Translations under genes and position numbers: made by a program
The notes under the pieces: model-generated
What the model saw: the letters and a program-made list of their open reading frames with translations, nothing else
Databases searched by the model: none
What the model was told of the DNA's origin: nothing
In this document: positions 1-10,717 of the stretch, piece by piece
Layout: each line of letters begins with the position of its first letter
Position numbering within the stretch: the first letter of the stretch is position 1
NCBI GenBank assembly: GCA_019828595.1
Contig: JAHQRK010000010.1
Location: forward strand, 2,108,001 to 2,172,000
Direction of reading: 5' to 3'
DNA length: 64,000 nucleotides
Source of the DNA: Aphanomyces cochlioides
Lineage: Eukaryota; Oomycota; Saprolegniomycetes; Saprolegniales; Verrucalvaceae

Positions 1-687
1 TCGATTGCAAACTTTTACAATGCAAACAAGCCTGATGGCCGACCGGAAAGAACGGCACGGGCACTGAAAACCAAATTTGGTGTAATCAAGCACGACGTAG
101 GGAAGTTTTGTGGTTGCTTTGCCCAAGTAATGGACTTGAAAACGAGTGGAACAAACGTCGATGATGTCATACAGCAAACAAAGAGGCTGTACTACGACGA
201 TTGTGTTGACAAGAGTGGCAAACACCAGAGTTTCAAATTCATTGAATGTAGGCGATATCTATCAGACAAGCCAAAATGGGAAAGCTACCGGAACACTACA
301 TCAAAAGCCAAGTCAAGAATACCATCAGCGGAAGATGACGTGTTAATGCTACCGTCATCTTCAGTTGATGGTATTTCTGCGACGACAAAACCTATCTGTG
401 TAAAAGCAGCGAAACGTCAAAAGATTGAAGAGAAGAAATAAAAGAACGACGATTCAAAGCTTGCTCAAGCAACGATGGATATTGCAGCCGCCATGGTGGT
501 GGAGAAGAAAGCTGAGGCACAAACTATTCTCGCAAACCTTCAAGTCTTTACAATGCCAACTGACAACTTGACCCCACAAGCTCGTCGCTTTTTGAATCTA
601 CAAGCTGAAATCATTGCGAATTTAGAAATAAGAGCAAAAGCTCGTGAAAGCACTGAAGTAGCTTATACTTCAGCACGCCTAGATTAG
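1..687 (+). pseudogene. Harbinger-associated Myb/NAM-like DNA-binding partner, 5'-truncated with an in-frame stop
   Basis: One frame is open from the window edge to 438, meets TAA at 439-441, and continues in the same frame to a stop at 685-687. The first part (RTARALKTKFGVIKHDVGKF, then a QTKRLYY-like segment) resembles the Myb-like/No-apical-meristem-associated proteins that accompany Harbinger transposases. The part after the stop is a helical segment rich in Ala, Glu and Lys, typical of their C-termini. In the family the partner binds element ends and helps nuclear import of the transposase. A single nonsense change probably inactivated this copy; readthrough is not excluded. The start codon lies left of the window. 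Confidence 0.6.
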
Positions 688-1294
688 ACTATATTGAGTA
701 AAGCTTAGTCTAAGTCAATGAATCTACTCATCGAGTCTGCTCTCTCCAAGCATCGACCACAAGTGCTCAATAATATCGTTCCGAAGGTCGTAATGAGCAC
801 GCTCGTTTTTGAGAGACTTCTTAATCTCGACGTATTTGTTGAAAGAGATTGGCTCACGTTGTAAATCACTGGACCATTCAGTGCTTTCAATTCTTGTGTC
901 CGTCTCGTCATCAATGATGATATTGTGCAAGACAATACATGCCTTCCAAACTGCATGCATTGTATCTCTACTCCAAAAGCGACCAGGATTGGCGAGTACA
1001 TGAAATCGCCCAAACAAAACGCCAAAACTGCGCTCTACATCCTTTCGCAATGCCGCTTGTCGCTTGGTGTAGAGTTTTTGTTTGTTTCCCACAGGATTGC
1101 TGATCGGCTTTTGGAAATGCGCTGTTGATGGATAGATACCATCAGCCTGCAAATACATGGTTGAATATGTCGTTTGATTAACCTAGTTGGGTTGTAGAAG
1201 CTATCGAATGCACACAAAGCAGCTCATACCTTGAACTCAACTTGCCTAGCTGCAGCGTTTATCAATTTTACAAGTAATGTAGAGCGATCAAATA

Positions 1295-3070
1295 CAGAGG
1301 TCTGGAAAATATAAGACCACCTTGAAGTTTTCATTGATTGGTCAGTTTCAAGTTCAAGGTGGTCTCCATTCACTTCAATAAATTATAAACTTTAGAATTT
1401 GATTGTTTGGTTGTCAAGAGTGTTATCTTTTTGTAAACCAAAAGATCTTTGAAACGTCATACACCATGAAAATAACTAGAAGACGACACATCACAGAGAT
1501 ACATCCATCATATCGAATGTTAAGGTGACTTTCGCGAAAACAAGTAAACCTCTATAATTTCATATTCTCTGCCTGCATCCATTTCAACCGTCGCTCAACA
1601 AGCCATGATGATGGACATGCAGAGTACGAGCTATATTGAGTTAATCTGCCTTTGGTAGTGCTTTTCTAAAACTCGATATTATAGTTTCAGGAGTGATCGC
1701 CTCCCATGCAGCTATGGCTCGTTTTATTGTAGCAATTCGTTTCTCCTTGGCTGTTCGTTGGGTTGTTGTCTCGGCGAGCCACAGGCGGCGCAAAATACTC
1801 TTGAACGGGCCCATAACGCCAACGTCCAACGGCTGCAGAACGGACGTACACTTTTTTGGCAAGGGACAAAGGTAAGAGCTCAACGCATCCTCGACAATTG
1901 AGATGCTTTCGTCGCTCACATGGGCAGAGAAATTATCGACCACAAATAGTGTGGGACTACGTAATTCTGGTCTAAAAAATGTAACAATAAATAGCGTCAA
2001 TAATTGCAAAATACCTCATCAACTCAGTCAAATAAAACTTCCATCCGCCAGCGTCCATCCAAGCATTCTTTTGGACGTAGTACAAATGCTCTTGAGGGTA
2101 GTCTTGAAATTCACCACTCTCTATCAAGCCCCCTTTTCACCCTTGATGATAAAGAGAATGGGCAATTTTTCACCTATAAATAGTGTGATAAAAATTAAAA
2201 ACACTAAATACCGTTACTGCGGGCAGAAAGCACCGCGGTCAATCTCGATGATGACTTTTCACTCGAGTCGATGGAAGAATCTTGGCCAATTTGCGACCAA
2301 AGGTATCGAGGAGGAGTATCATAATAGATACCAGTTTCATCTACATTGACAATGTTCTCACTCGACATATACCTATATTCGCTCCAAAAAGATGAGCAGA
2401 ATTTCTCCTTCGTTTCTCTCAATTCGTCGCGAGACAAAGGACATGCCCCTGTTGAAGCCCGTCGCCAGGAAAAATGGTTGCGGTGGGCAAAATATCGACA
2501 GAGAGACCCCAAGTTTTTGTAGGGGTCACCAATGCATTCACATGATGCAATATAGTTTTGCAACCACTCAGTGTGGTGGGTCTTCAAGTATTGCACCATA
2601 TGATAGGTGTTGAGAGGTCTACGTTTTTCGCGTAGGAAACTGATGAAATCAAGAAGATTCTAGTGCGAACTTTACATGAAAGATTATATTTTGTTCTTAC
2701 TTGAGGCTGAGGAAGAATACAGGGTCTGCCTGCTCCGGGAGACCTCTTCGCCTTCGAATGAAGTGACGTCAATGATTCTTCATCCCACTTGCGTATCGTT
2801 TCTTTGGATATTTGAGTCGTTTCGACAACGGTTTGGAGTCCTTGCTCTTGTACGGCACGCAAAACCTTCAATTTGAAGGCTGCCGTGTAAGAACGCCGCA
2901 GTTTGACCAAGCCTTCTTGATTGTCTTGCATCGTGTTCAAAGATTTGTGGCCATTCGTGGTTCTTTGTCATCCTGTCATTTTAATTACTCCTATTAATTT
3001 ATATTATTAATTTCTAGGATTCAGAAAAGTTGTAGGGTTATGAGGTGGTCTTATATTTTCCAGACCTCTG
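1295..3070 (-). mobile_element. pogo-type (Tc1/mariner superfamily) transposon, copy 1
   Basis: A 1,776-bp element bounded by perfect 28-bp terminal inverted repeats beginning CAGAGGTCTGGAAAATATAA (1295-1322 and 3043-3070) and by TA duplications at 1293-1294 and 3071-3072. A nearly identical copy lies at 39183-40959 in opposite orientation. A 12-bp inverted repeat at 1315-1326/1353-1364 can form a stem-loop overlapping the inner part of one terminal repeat. It is inserted in the Harbinger transposase gene. Confidence 0.95.
1641..2931 (-). pseudogene. pogo-type transposase, copy 1, frameshifted
   Basis: DDE_1 transposase with an N-terminal helix-turn-helix. Compared with the copy at 39322-40613 it has the same four-exon plan, but the cytosine run near 2129-2133 has five bases where the other copy has six (guanines on its strand). 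This breaks the third exon just after the IIKGEK motif. Other differences include I to M at the start of exon 2 and a few silent or non-coding changes. The catalytic Asp motifs (NVDETGI, VVDNFSAH, LQPLDVGVMGPFK) survive but the last two are out of frame. Without the frameshift the product would be 389 residues. Confidence 0.9.
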
Positions 3071-4413
3071 TACGTTGATATCGTTGTTTGACCCTGGGAC
3101 ACCAATAAATGCGTGCCATATCCAAATATTCTGGGTGGCAATTGCTTCTAAAACGATGGATCGCTTGCCCTCACGATCTTGGTATTGACCTTGCCATGCA
3201 ACAGGGCAGTTTTTCCATTCCCAATGTGTGCAATCTATTGAGCCAAACATTCCAGGAAAGCCGCGGGCGGCATTTTGGTCGAGATGATGCTGAATATCGT
3301 CATCAGATGGCTCACGAAGATATGTAGGGCCAAAGACATTTACAATTGCATCGACAAATCGTTTCAACGACTTCATGGATGTACTTTCGCCCAAACGACA
3401 ATATTCATCGGTAGCGTCAGCAGATAAGCCATACGCTAGAATGCGCATTGCTGAAGTACATTTTTGAATATGTGAGAGCCCTAATTGTAGAGTTTTAGCT
3501 TCTTAAAGATGTATAATGGACCACCTTTCTTTCCTATCGCGTCACGCTTTTGCACAAAGTAGCTGTCATATTCGACAACAGAGTGAACGATGCGAAGGAA
3601 TAGATCTCGCCCCATTCGGAAACGCCGGTGAAAGGTACGGTCAGAGTAAATCGGCGGGTTGTTTTCTTGCCCAAAGTAGTCTCGAATGATAGTTTCATGT
3701 CCTGCAAGACGCCCGCGGTCAATATTGCCAGATTTACGGGCTTCTCGGGTAGTTTTCACTTGCCTGGACCGTATGACTTGCACCAGTGCCATTATCACTT
3801 GATCATCATCGTCATCGGACGAATCCATGGCATTCGTAGCGAGGACAGCCATGTCCTTCTTCCACTTCTCCATTGATCTTCACAGCAACTGCCAAAATAT
3901 ATATTGATTTTAACAGTAATCTGACTCTAAATCATGAGTACCGGTGCGACAAAAAGAAGACTGACACGTAAACTGAGTTTTTGGCTCGGAGTTTGAGCTC
4001 TGAAAAAAGTCAGTCTCTGAGTTGAATCCAGTGTAGCGGTGCGGATGCTCTTAGGTTTCATGGAAATGGTAATATCCCCACAGCAGCGACCGCCCAGAAT
4101 GGCCACTCTCAGAATCATGACCGCCATGATTTGGCTGCGTTGGATAGACCATTAAGTCTAGACTTGGGCTGAATTTAAGCTCAACACTCAGGTGTTATTT
4201 ACAGATATTCAGGGGTTTAGGAAAAGACAGGGAAATCCTCCGAAACATTATATAGATTAGATTTCGACAGGCATTGATAGACGACTTGAGTGTGATTTCG
4301 ACCATGAAGTGTGTTGGTGGCGAGTGGGTCGAAGTGGTGATAAGACAATTCGTAGCCCGGTGGCACAAGCCGTTCAAGACACTTGAATTGTTGTGAAGAC
4401 ATCATGAGAGGTA

Positions 4414-6146
4414 CAGAGGCCTGGTAAATATAAGCGTATAGTGGTACTTGAACTTTGGGACCAATTCTAGTGACCTCTAAGATATTATGTTATAAATTTT
4501 CACAAGAATGGTATTTTGGAGGGAAAGAGATTAGTGGCTGATAGAAGTCTATTCATATTTCGACATGGAGGATGATGAGCTCAAGATCGTGAAGACCCGG
4601 CGACGGTACAGCCTCGAGACTAAACGAAACGTTTTGCGTGCTCTGACAGAGCTCACGCAAAAAAAGTCTCAGAGCTTAGCGGTATTTCACTTCGCACAGT
4701 ACAAGGTTTCGTACGAGAAAAGAAGACAATACAAGAGTCTCTCTTAGCCAAAAGACGACAACACCTAGGAGCTCCAGGCCGAAAGGAAATCCTTCCTGGT
4801 GGCGATGTAAGTCAATATAATAAACTTCATTTCATTGTTATATTAGGATTTATTGGACTACATGGTTGCAATGAGGGAAAAGAACTTTCCCTTGACGACT
4901 TACCATGTAGTTCAGCAAGTCAAAGCTCATCACCAGGAGTGGGTAAATGAATATTCTGCCTCAAAAGAGGATCCATACAAGTCTCTCTTTAATTTATGTC
5001 GGGACTTTGTTTACAGGCACGGTTTTTCGCGCCGTAGAGCCTCAACAGCAAAAGCAATGACCACATTGCAGATGCTGGAGGTTCGAACGAAATTCCTTGA
5101 CGAGTTTTGGGACGAACACGACCATTTCGATGCCAGAGACGTCATTAATTGCGACGAAACTGGCATCTATTTCGATACTCCTCCGCGCTACATCCTTGCC
5201 CAAAGAGGCAGCGATGCCAGCATCACCCACGGGGACAAGTCCCGCCGTCTAACCGCCGTTTTAGCAGCGAAACGTAACGGTAAGTTTTTCCAATATTGCT
5301 CTTACTAACTCTATTTAGGAGATAAATTACCTATTCTTTTTGTTGTCAAAGGCAAGCCTGGTGGTGTGATTGATGCGAACGAGCTTCGCACGTACCCTCA
5401 AGGCCATTTTTATGCCGTCCAGAAGAATGCGTGGATCGACGGCGAAGGATGGAATTTCTATCTAGACACTATTTTAAGGTAATATATTTTATTGATTTCA
5501 TTAATTAATGTTAGACCTGAAATTGTGAGACCTTCGTTGATCTTGATTGACAACTTCGAGGCTCATCGAACCCCAAAAAACATTCAGTATATTGAAGAGG
5601 AATTGAGCTCAACTGTGTGCACTCTTCCCCCCAATACGACGTCTATTCTGCAGCCCTTAGATGTCGGGGTCATGGGTCCTTTTAAGGCCAAATTGAGAAA
5701 TTTGTGGCTACAAGAAACCTATCACCCTTCAAGCGCTGTTGAGAAGCGCATGTTCTGTATCAAACGGGCAATCAAGGCATGGCAGTCAATCTCCCCTGAA
5801 ACGATCAAGAAAGCTTTCGAGAAAGCAATGCCCAAGAAGTCTAGTTGATATATCCACACTAAATATATGTTTTCATATACACACTATATAATTATTTTTG
5901 TTTGATTTGTCTGTCCTTGAAAGTGAGTCATCTGCATCGTCAAATGTAATATCATTTATATTTATTGCTTACTGTTGGTGATTGTCTTTGAAGATGTATC
6001 ATGTTACTGTTTTCCTAGTTGTGTAAATATTTAGAATATTTATTGTAAAAGGGTATAAGTTTTAGTGGACACTGCGAACATTGATAGGGGCGACTTGTCC
6101 AATCAAAATAGTGTACCACTATACGCTTATATTTACCAGGCCTCTG
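4414..6146 (+). mobile_element. pogo-type transposon, second family
   Basis: A 1,733-bp element with perfect 34-bp terminal inverted repeats beginning CAGAGGCCTGGTAAATATAA and TA duplications at 4412-4413 and 6147-6148. Its ends share the CAGAGGYCTGG start with the first pogo family but diverge further in. It lies between the Harbinger right end and the Crypton remnant. The 4054-4411 stretch to its left holds nothing I can identify. Confidence 0.93.
4565..5848 (+). pseudogene. pogo-type transposase, second family, frameshifted in exon 1
   Basis: DDE_1 transposase related to the copies at 1641-2931 and 39322-40613, sharing intron positions: exon 1 to 4806, then exons beginning near 4847, 5319 and 5514. 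Catalytic Asp motifs are visible (NCDETGI, LIDNFEAH, LQPLDVGVMGPFK). In exon 1 the frame opened by the ATG at 4565 stops early. The frame that matches the relatives and leads into the splice site is offset by one base, and the change falls at the A7 run 4659-4665, consistent with loss of one A. The rest appears intact. An unrecognised intron there is possible but less likely. Confidence 0.82.
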
Positions 6147-6158
6147 TATATATTATCG

Positions 6159-8449
6159 TTAAAGACTTGACTTTGACGCGTGCTTGGATAAAAGGTTGTA
6201 CAAAGTTTGATAAGCCATTTTGTCAAGTTGCCGCTTCTTGGTCTCGCTGTTGTTCAAGACAACTCCAAGGCTGCCAATACACCTTTCAAACAGGTGTGTT
6301 CTCTCAATAGAGCTCAAGTTTTGGATGCTCGTTGTCGGTAGGTCCGAATATGACAATATTGCTGTAATGACTCGTACAAGCTTTGAATAGTTGACTCTGT
6401 CTACACGATTGGCAAAATGCTCGGGTTTGACAAGCCTGAGTGGAGGCAGCGTATCAGGTACACCAATCCACCAAGCATTCCAGAGGTCAAATACTTTACC
6501 TGTAGGGCATTTCAAATTTTGATTTTGGGTCTGGCGTTCTGTGGACCACCACGGAGGTGGTGAATTGTTGACGCTTGGAGAGCTTTCATTGAAATGCTCC
6601 TTTCGACGTATTTCCTGCACAATTTTCTCGCACAGACTATTAATGAAAGATGTAGAGTTAAGTTGGGATGATTGAGAATTCGTAATGCCATTTCTTTGAA
6701 TCTCTTGCTCAGTTGATCTTGAAAATTTTTCCAACTGTTGAAAAATATTTCGCAGCTCTTGCTCAATGATGTCTAAACGTCTTGCCAATACAACATGTGG
6801 GGGTACTCCTGACGCTTTCAACTTGGTTTTCTCGTTCTTCAAACATCCCGTAACCACGTAAGGTGACAATGAAGGCAATAAACCACAGATCCACACTGGC
6901 GACAAAAAATCGGATGAAATTTGTCCAAATTTGATCTCAACCATGTTTGATGCCACACCAACGACGCAAGCAAGTAAGGCAACGCCGATCAAAAACATTT
7001 CGGATAGAAACTAGTGTAGCCAGGGAGAATGGTATCCCATTGACTTAAGTCGACGACATTGTCGACAAAATGGGGAGGCCATACCGCAAATGTTGTGTCA
7101 TTTATGTTCAGCCCTGATTTTGCGTGTGAGAACTTAAAGCAAACATACTAAATAAAATACCTGCAGCCGCTCGTCCTACGAATTGATCTCCACCTGGCCC
7201 AGAATAAATGTACCGGCCTTGAACTGGTCCCAGACTCCAACCAGCGCGGAGACTAACTGCTACGGGCGTTGGTCCACCAGGTGAGTTGGACAGCTCGCTT
7301 GGCACTCCCTTGCGAAATGAATGGGTCCCCACTTCTTCTGTTGAAAGTCCCAAACTCATCATCTCATCTTTGGACGACAAAATTGACTTTGAAAGCCACG
7401 CAGAAAATCTCTCTTTTGTATTGTCCCCAAACAGCAAAGTTGAAGCATTGTCAAGGTTTGTTCCACGTGTAAACACAAGTACTGCTAAGCTTTTAAATTA
7501 TTAGTCATAGAATGTAAATGAAGTCTACCTCAGAATGGGACAAATGAAAGGATTGTCTGGGTTTGCAAATACTCTGTGTGGAGTACAATTGCTGCCCTCT
7601 TGATCATTTTTCATGCGTCCATAGCGGATTACAAGCGCATCACCTATGAAAACGCTTCATATCATGCGTGAATACAATCATCACTACCTTCCCAAGTAAC
7701 ATGCTCGTATCTTATTGTACTCACAGTAACAGAACGAGCGATCAGATTCCAGCAGAGAAGTAGGAACGCATGCACAATTTGCTTTGATTTTCTGTCCGCG
7801 TCACCTTTTATTGCCTTTTGAGCTAGAAACTGATAACCTATATAATTTTTAATGCTGCATGAACACCAGCAACAACTCGCTCACCATCCACCGATATAGG
7901 ATCCTTTCCTTCACGCATCGGAACATCGCCGACCTCCTTGCGCTCGGCAATCCATTTTCTGTACGAACTCACAAAATCTAAACGAGAGGTTGCATCAGCT
8001 TGTACGAATGGATGAATATTTACCTGACAGCATTGATACTAAATCCTCTGGCATCTTTACGTTTGCAGCTCTATGCAGGTTCACGATTGCACTTCTGTAG
8101 CCATTAATTGAGCAGCAGACTTGTACTTTGACCGGGATTTTGCATTTGGGTTGAACGATCGCTGGTCCGAGAGGAACTGCTTGCACACAGTCGCATCCAA
8201 AGGAAGTTCGATTTTGCCGTCGTTCACGTGGCTCGGATGCTTTAGTCAGAGCCACTCTAACAGCCGATGGTTTGTGTTTTCATATTGATACTTAGTTCGT
8301 TTGGAAAGTCGCATGCTCAGAACATCGTCTCCTGCTTGTTCGTCATCATTGTGTCTGGATCCATCTATATCCGCCACCTCGTCATTAGATACAGCGTCGT
8401 GTGGCCATGAGAGGGCGCCGTCATCCAGCTCACCTGGCCTTCCGTCCAT
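6159..8449 (-). pseudogene. Crypton-type tyrosine recombinase, decayed
   Basis: Multi-exon tyrosine recombinase of the oomycete Crypton kind. The catalytic region reads GTHSFRKG (His-x-x-Arg), then RAGWSLGPVQGRYI (Trp and the nucleophilic Tyr), followed by GGDQFVGRAAAG, and after a short intron by WPPHFVDNVVDLSQWDTILP. Upstream exons include EGKDPISVDGER and a segment ending VFTRGTNLDNA. It carries at least two in-frame TGA codons (8246-8248 and 6989-6991) and at least two frame slips (near 8110 and at the A6 run 6904-6909). The C-terminal region, last exon 6159-6904, has a coiled-coil-like stretch and a Trp-rich segment. It is non-functional as a recombinase. I see no terminal repeats, as expected for Cryptons. 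Confidence 0.8.
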
Positions 8450-8683
8450 TAAATGGTTTCAGTTTCGATAATGTGTGGTTTGTGTGTGGTGTGCCGGATA
8501 AGTTGTTTCACAGAATTTCCTAAAACGCAAATATCTGGTGGATATTTTTGATTTCATGTAATTTTGCAAGTGCAATCCAAAATATCCATCTTGGGAAATT
8601 TCCTAAATTTCTCATTCATTGGGTTTTCCGGACGTATTATTTCCCAAGTCACTGCTATTTGGGTGTCAATTCAATGAAAGACC
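8450..8683 (+). promoter_or_regulatory. promoter region of the CDK20-like kinase with CCGGATA motif
   Basis: Non-coding spacer between the Crypton remnant and the kinase start. It holds CCGGATA at 8494-8500 and TTCCGGA at 8636-8642, members of a motif that recurs before several other genes in the window. Function inferred from position only. Confidence 0.4.
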
Positions 8684-9935
8684 ATGGAGAAAGTTGGAGG
8701 TGACGGTTCAGTTTTCGAAATCTTGATGATGGCCACGTTCGAAGACAAGTATGAGCTGCTGGAACGCTTGGGCCATGGCAACTTTGGCGAAGTGCATTGC
8801 ATTCGCGACATCTCGACGGGGAAAGTCTTGGCGCTCAAGCGGATTCGTACTCGAAACGATTCGTCCAAGATGGAGACGATTCCAGCTGCTGCGTTCAATG
8901 AGATCCAAGCCATGCAACACCTCAATCATCCCAATGTAAGCTCCAACATGACTGTATTTCTCAAAGAGAGTGCAGATTGTGCATCTAGTTGATATAGTTC
9001 CCGAAGGAGCCAGCATTGGACTTGTCATGGAATACATGGACACAGATTTAGCTCAGGTGTGTTCTCCATGCTGGGTCTCCATGCTCTAACAGCGCGCTTT
9101 GTAGCTCATCTCGACGGCAACGCGACGATTTGACGCTCAAGAGATAAAATCTCTTCTCTTTATGCTCTTGCGCGGTGTCGAGCATTGCCACAAGAATAGC
9201 ATTCTTCATCGGGTTGTCCTTCTTGCCATCATCCTCTGTGCTTAACTTCGTGGCCAGGACCTTAAACCATCGAACCTCTTGGTCAATCGCGAAGGTGTGC
9301 TCAAGCTGAGCGACTTTGGCCTGGCGACGGTGTATACTGGTCCCAATCGAGAATATGCGCATCAAGTGGCAACGCGATGGTATCGTGCGCCGGAATTGCT
9401 CTTCGGATCGCGGTCGTACGATGAGAAAGTCGACATGTGGGCTGTTGGTGTCGTCTTTGCTGAATTGTTGCAGCATGCACCGATCTTTCCAGGCTTGAAC
9501 GACATTGATCAAATCTTTCGTGTGATGCAAGTGCTTGGCTCTCCAAAATGGCCAGGTATTGTAGTCCTCTTTTTGGGCATGCACGTGGAACCTTGTTCAC
9601 TAGGCATGGAGGCCCTTCCTGACTTCCAAAAGATCTCGTTTCCGACTTTTGACCCGATTCCATTCGAAAAGCTTTTCCCGCAGGCCGAATCCACGGCTTT
9701 GGACTTGTTGTCCCGCTTGCTTTCGTACGATCCATCAGCCCGACCAAGTGCAACGCAGGTTTGATCTTGGACAACGAGCCCTTTGATGATGTTTTCATCC
9801 TTGTAGGCTCTCCAGCATGAATACTTCTGGTCGCAGCCTCTCCCACAACCATATACTGATGCACACATTCCCAAACGCCGCGCGGAGGCCTACAATCCGT
9901 CGACGTTCGACGTCGCGGCTTCGTTTTTCTTCTGA
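8684..9935 (+). CDS. CDK20/CCRK-like cyclin-dependent kinase
   Basis: Ser/Thr kinase of 340 residues from six exons (8684-8935, 8976-9056, 9105-9212, 9258-9555, 9604-9758, 9807-9935); the frames close. Glycine loop GHGNFGEV near residue 30, catalytic Lys in ALKRIR, HRDLKPSNLL, DFGLA, and HQVATRWYRAPELLFGSRSY, which is the CDK20 form of the activation segment. The tail up to FWSQPLP also follows the CCRK pattern (human FFTAPLP). In animals and green algae (LF2) this kinase controls cilium length and assembly. That role would suit an organism with flagellate zoospores, but is inferred here. An in-frame ATG at 8729 could also serve as start; it would remove only a short tail before the kinase fold. 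Confidence 0.88.
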
Positions 9936-10717
9936 TGTGGACACAACGATGCGACAAGTTCAAAAAAGTGTTTTGGGCCATGTACAGCGACGTGCACGCG
10001 TGCGCCCTCTCTTTAGTGACTTCATTTCAATCTATGGAAGTACGTCCTCATCAAATAGCCAAGTCTTCATGGACGCCTACCTGAGGAAGACAGAGTGTCA
10101 AAGGGTTGAAGGGGTTAAGGGTTTTACGGTGTATGAGGGGATGAGAAGAAACGGGGTGTAGGGGTTTTCCAAGGAATTTTCGATTGTTTCGAAGGAAGCC
10201 GAACGGGTCAAATCCTCTGCAAACCTGCGTACTTTCTTCGAAATATGGATACAATTTGGACGAGATTTCGCCTCTTATATACGTCTGCAATACCATGACT
10301 TTAGTGCCAAATAATTGCAAAACATCCTGGGAGCGCAGGACGGCAGTTCTTGAGATGCATGTAATTTTTCGCTGGGCGTGTTGGGCTTCTGTCGAATTCT
10401 CGATCTTTTCTCGAAATATTTGAATTTAAAATTTATCTAATTTAAAATTAGTTCAATGAAATTTAAATATAAATATCAAGTACAAAAATGACCGAATGGA
10501 TGATTTTCTATTTTAAATATATTTGTATTTTTATTGATTTTAGGAATTAAGGGGTGCAGGGGTTTGGACTTCTGTACACTGTTCGTAAACCGAGGGTTTG
10601 ACACCCTTAGTCTCACTTGATGGATATCCGGATTTTTCCGGATAGTGAGAATTGACATATCTGAATCGCTGAACATCCGTAGTCGGTGGCAAGGTGCGCC
10701 GTCGATCCGAGACATCG
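9936..10717. other. intergenic spacer with GGGGTT-rich tracts and paired CCGGATA motifs
   Basis: No coding signal beyond chance. G-rich repeats lie at about 10095-10165 and 10543-10568. TATCCGG at 10625-10631 and CCGGATA at 10638-10644 stand 74-93 bp before the formin start codon. 10420-10545 is AT-rich. The kinase 3' UTR presumably ends in the first part. Confidence 0.5.

Larger units (their letters stand above)
724..3873 (-). pseudogene. PIF/Harbinger transposase (ALP1/HARBI1-like), split by a pogo insertion
   Basis: DDE_4-type nuclease with family landmarks in order: GSIDCTHWEWKNCP, the GSNNDINV block, LQADGIYP, RKDVERSFGVL and CIVLHNIIIDDE. Reading leftwards, exons are 3873-3525, 3480-3071 joined to 1292-1230, and 1182-724, with introns 3524-3481 and 1229-1183. 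Removing 1295-3070 plus one copy of the TA duplication joins the second exon between the DINV motif and a Phe-Asp-Arg stretch, and the summed exons give an uninterrupted reading frame of about 426 codons, normal for the family. The gene therefore seems to have been intact when the pogo element landed, so the disruption is probably recent. As it stands it cannot make full-length transposase unless the insert is spliced or excised. Confidence 0.85.
1..4050. mobile_element. PIF/Harbinger DNA transposon, left end outside window, carrying a nested pogo element
   Basis: The segment holds the two genes expected of an autonomous PIF/Harbinger element, placed tail to tail: a Myb/NAM-associated partner on + and a DDE transposase on -. 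The inferred right terminus is at 4050. Read on the minus strand it begins GAGCATCCGCACCGCTACAC, close to the GAGCATC-type ends of plant PIF/Tourist elements, and it is followed by TTA at 4051-4053, fitting the TWA target duplication of this superfamily. The left end is not in the window, so neither the terminal repeat pair nor the duplication can be confirmed. The internal 1295-3070 stretch is a later insertion. Confidence 0.6.

Noticed and set aside
6159..6998. 279-codon minus-strand frame starting MFLIGVALLACVVGV, looking like a signal-peptide protein
   Set aside because: The hydrophobic start is an out-of-frame reading of the Crypton segment ending LLASLVWHQTWLR; the true frame enters after the A6-run slip.
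9301..9981. 226-codon minus-strand frame across the CDK20-like kinase
   Set aside because: Lies opposite well-supported kinase exons and crosses their introns; no domain features.
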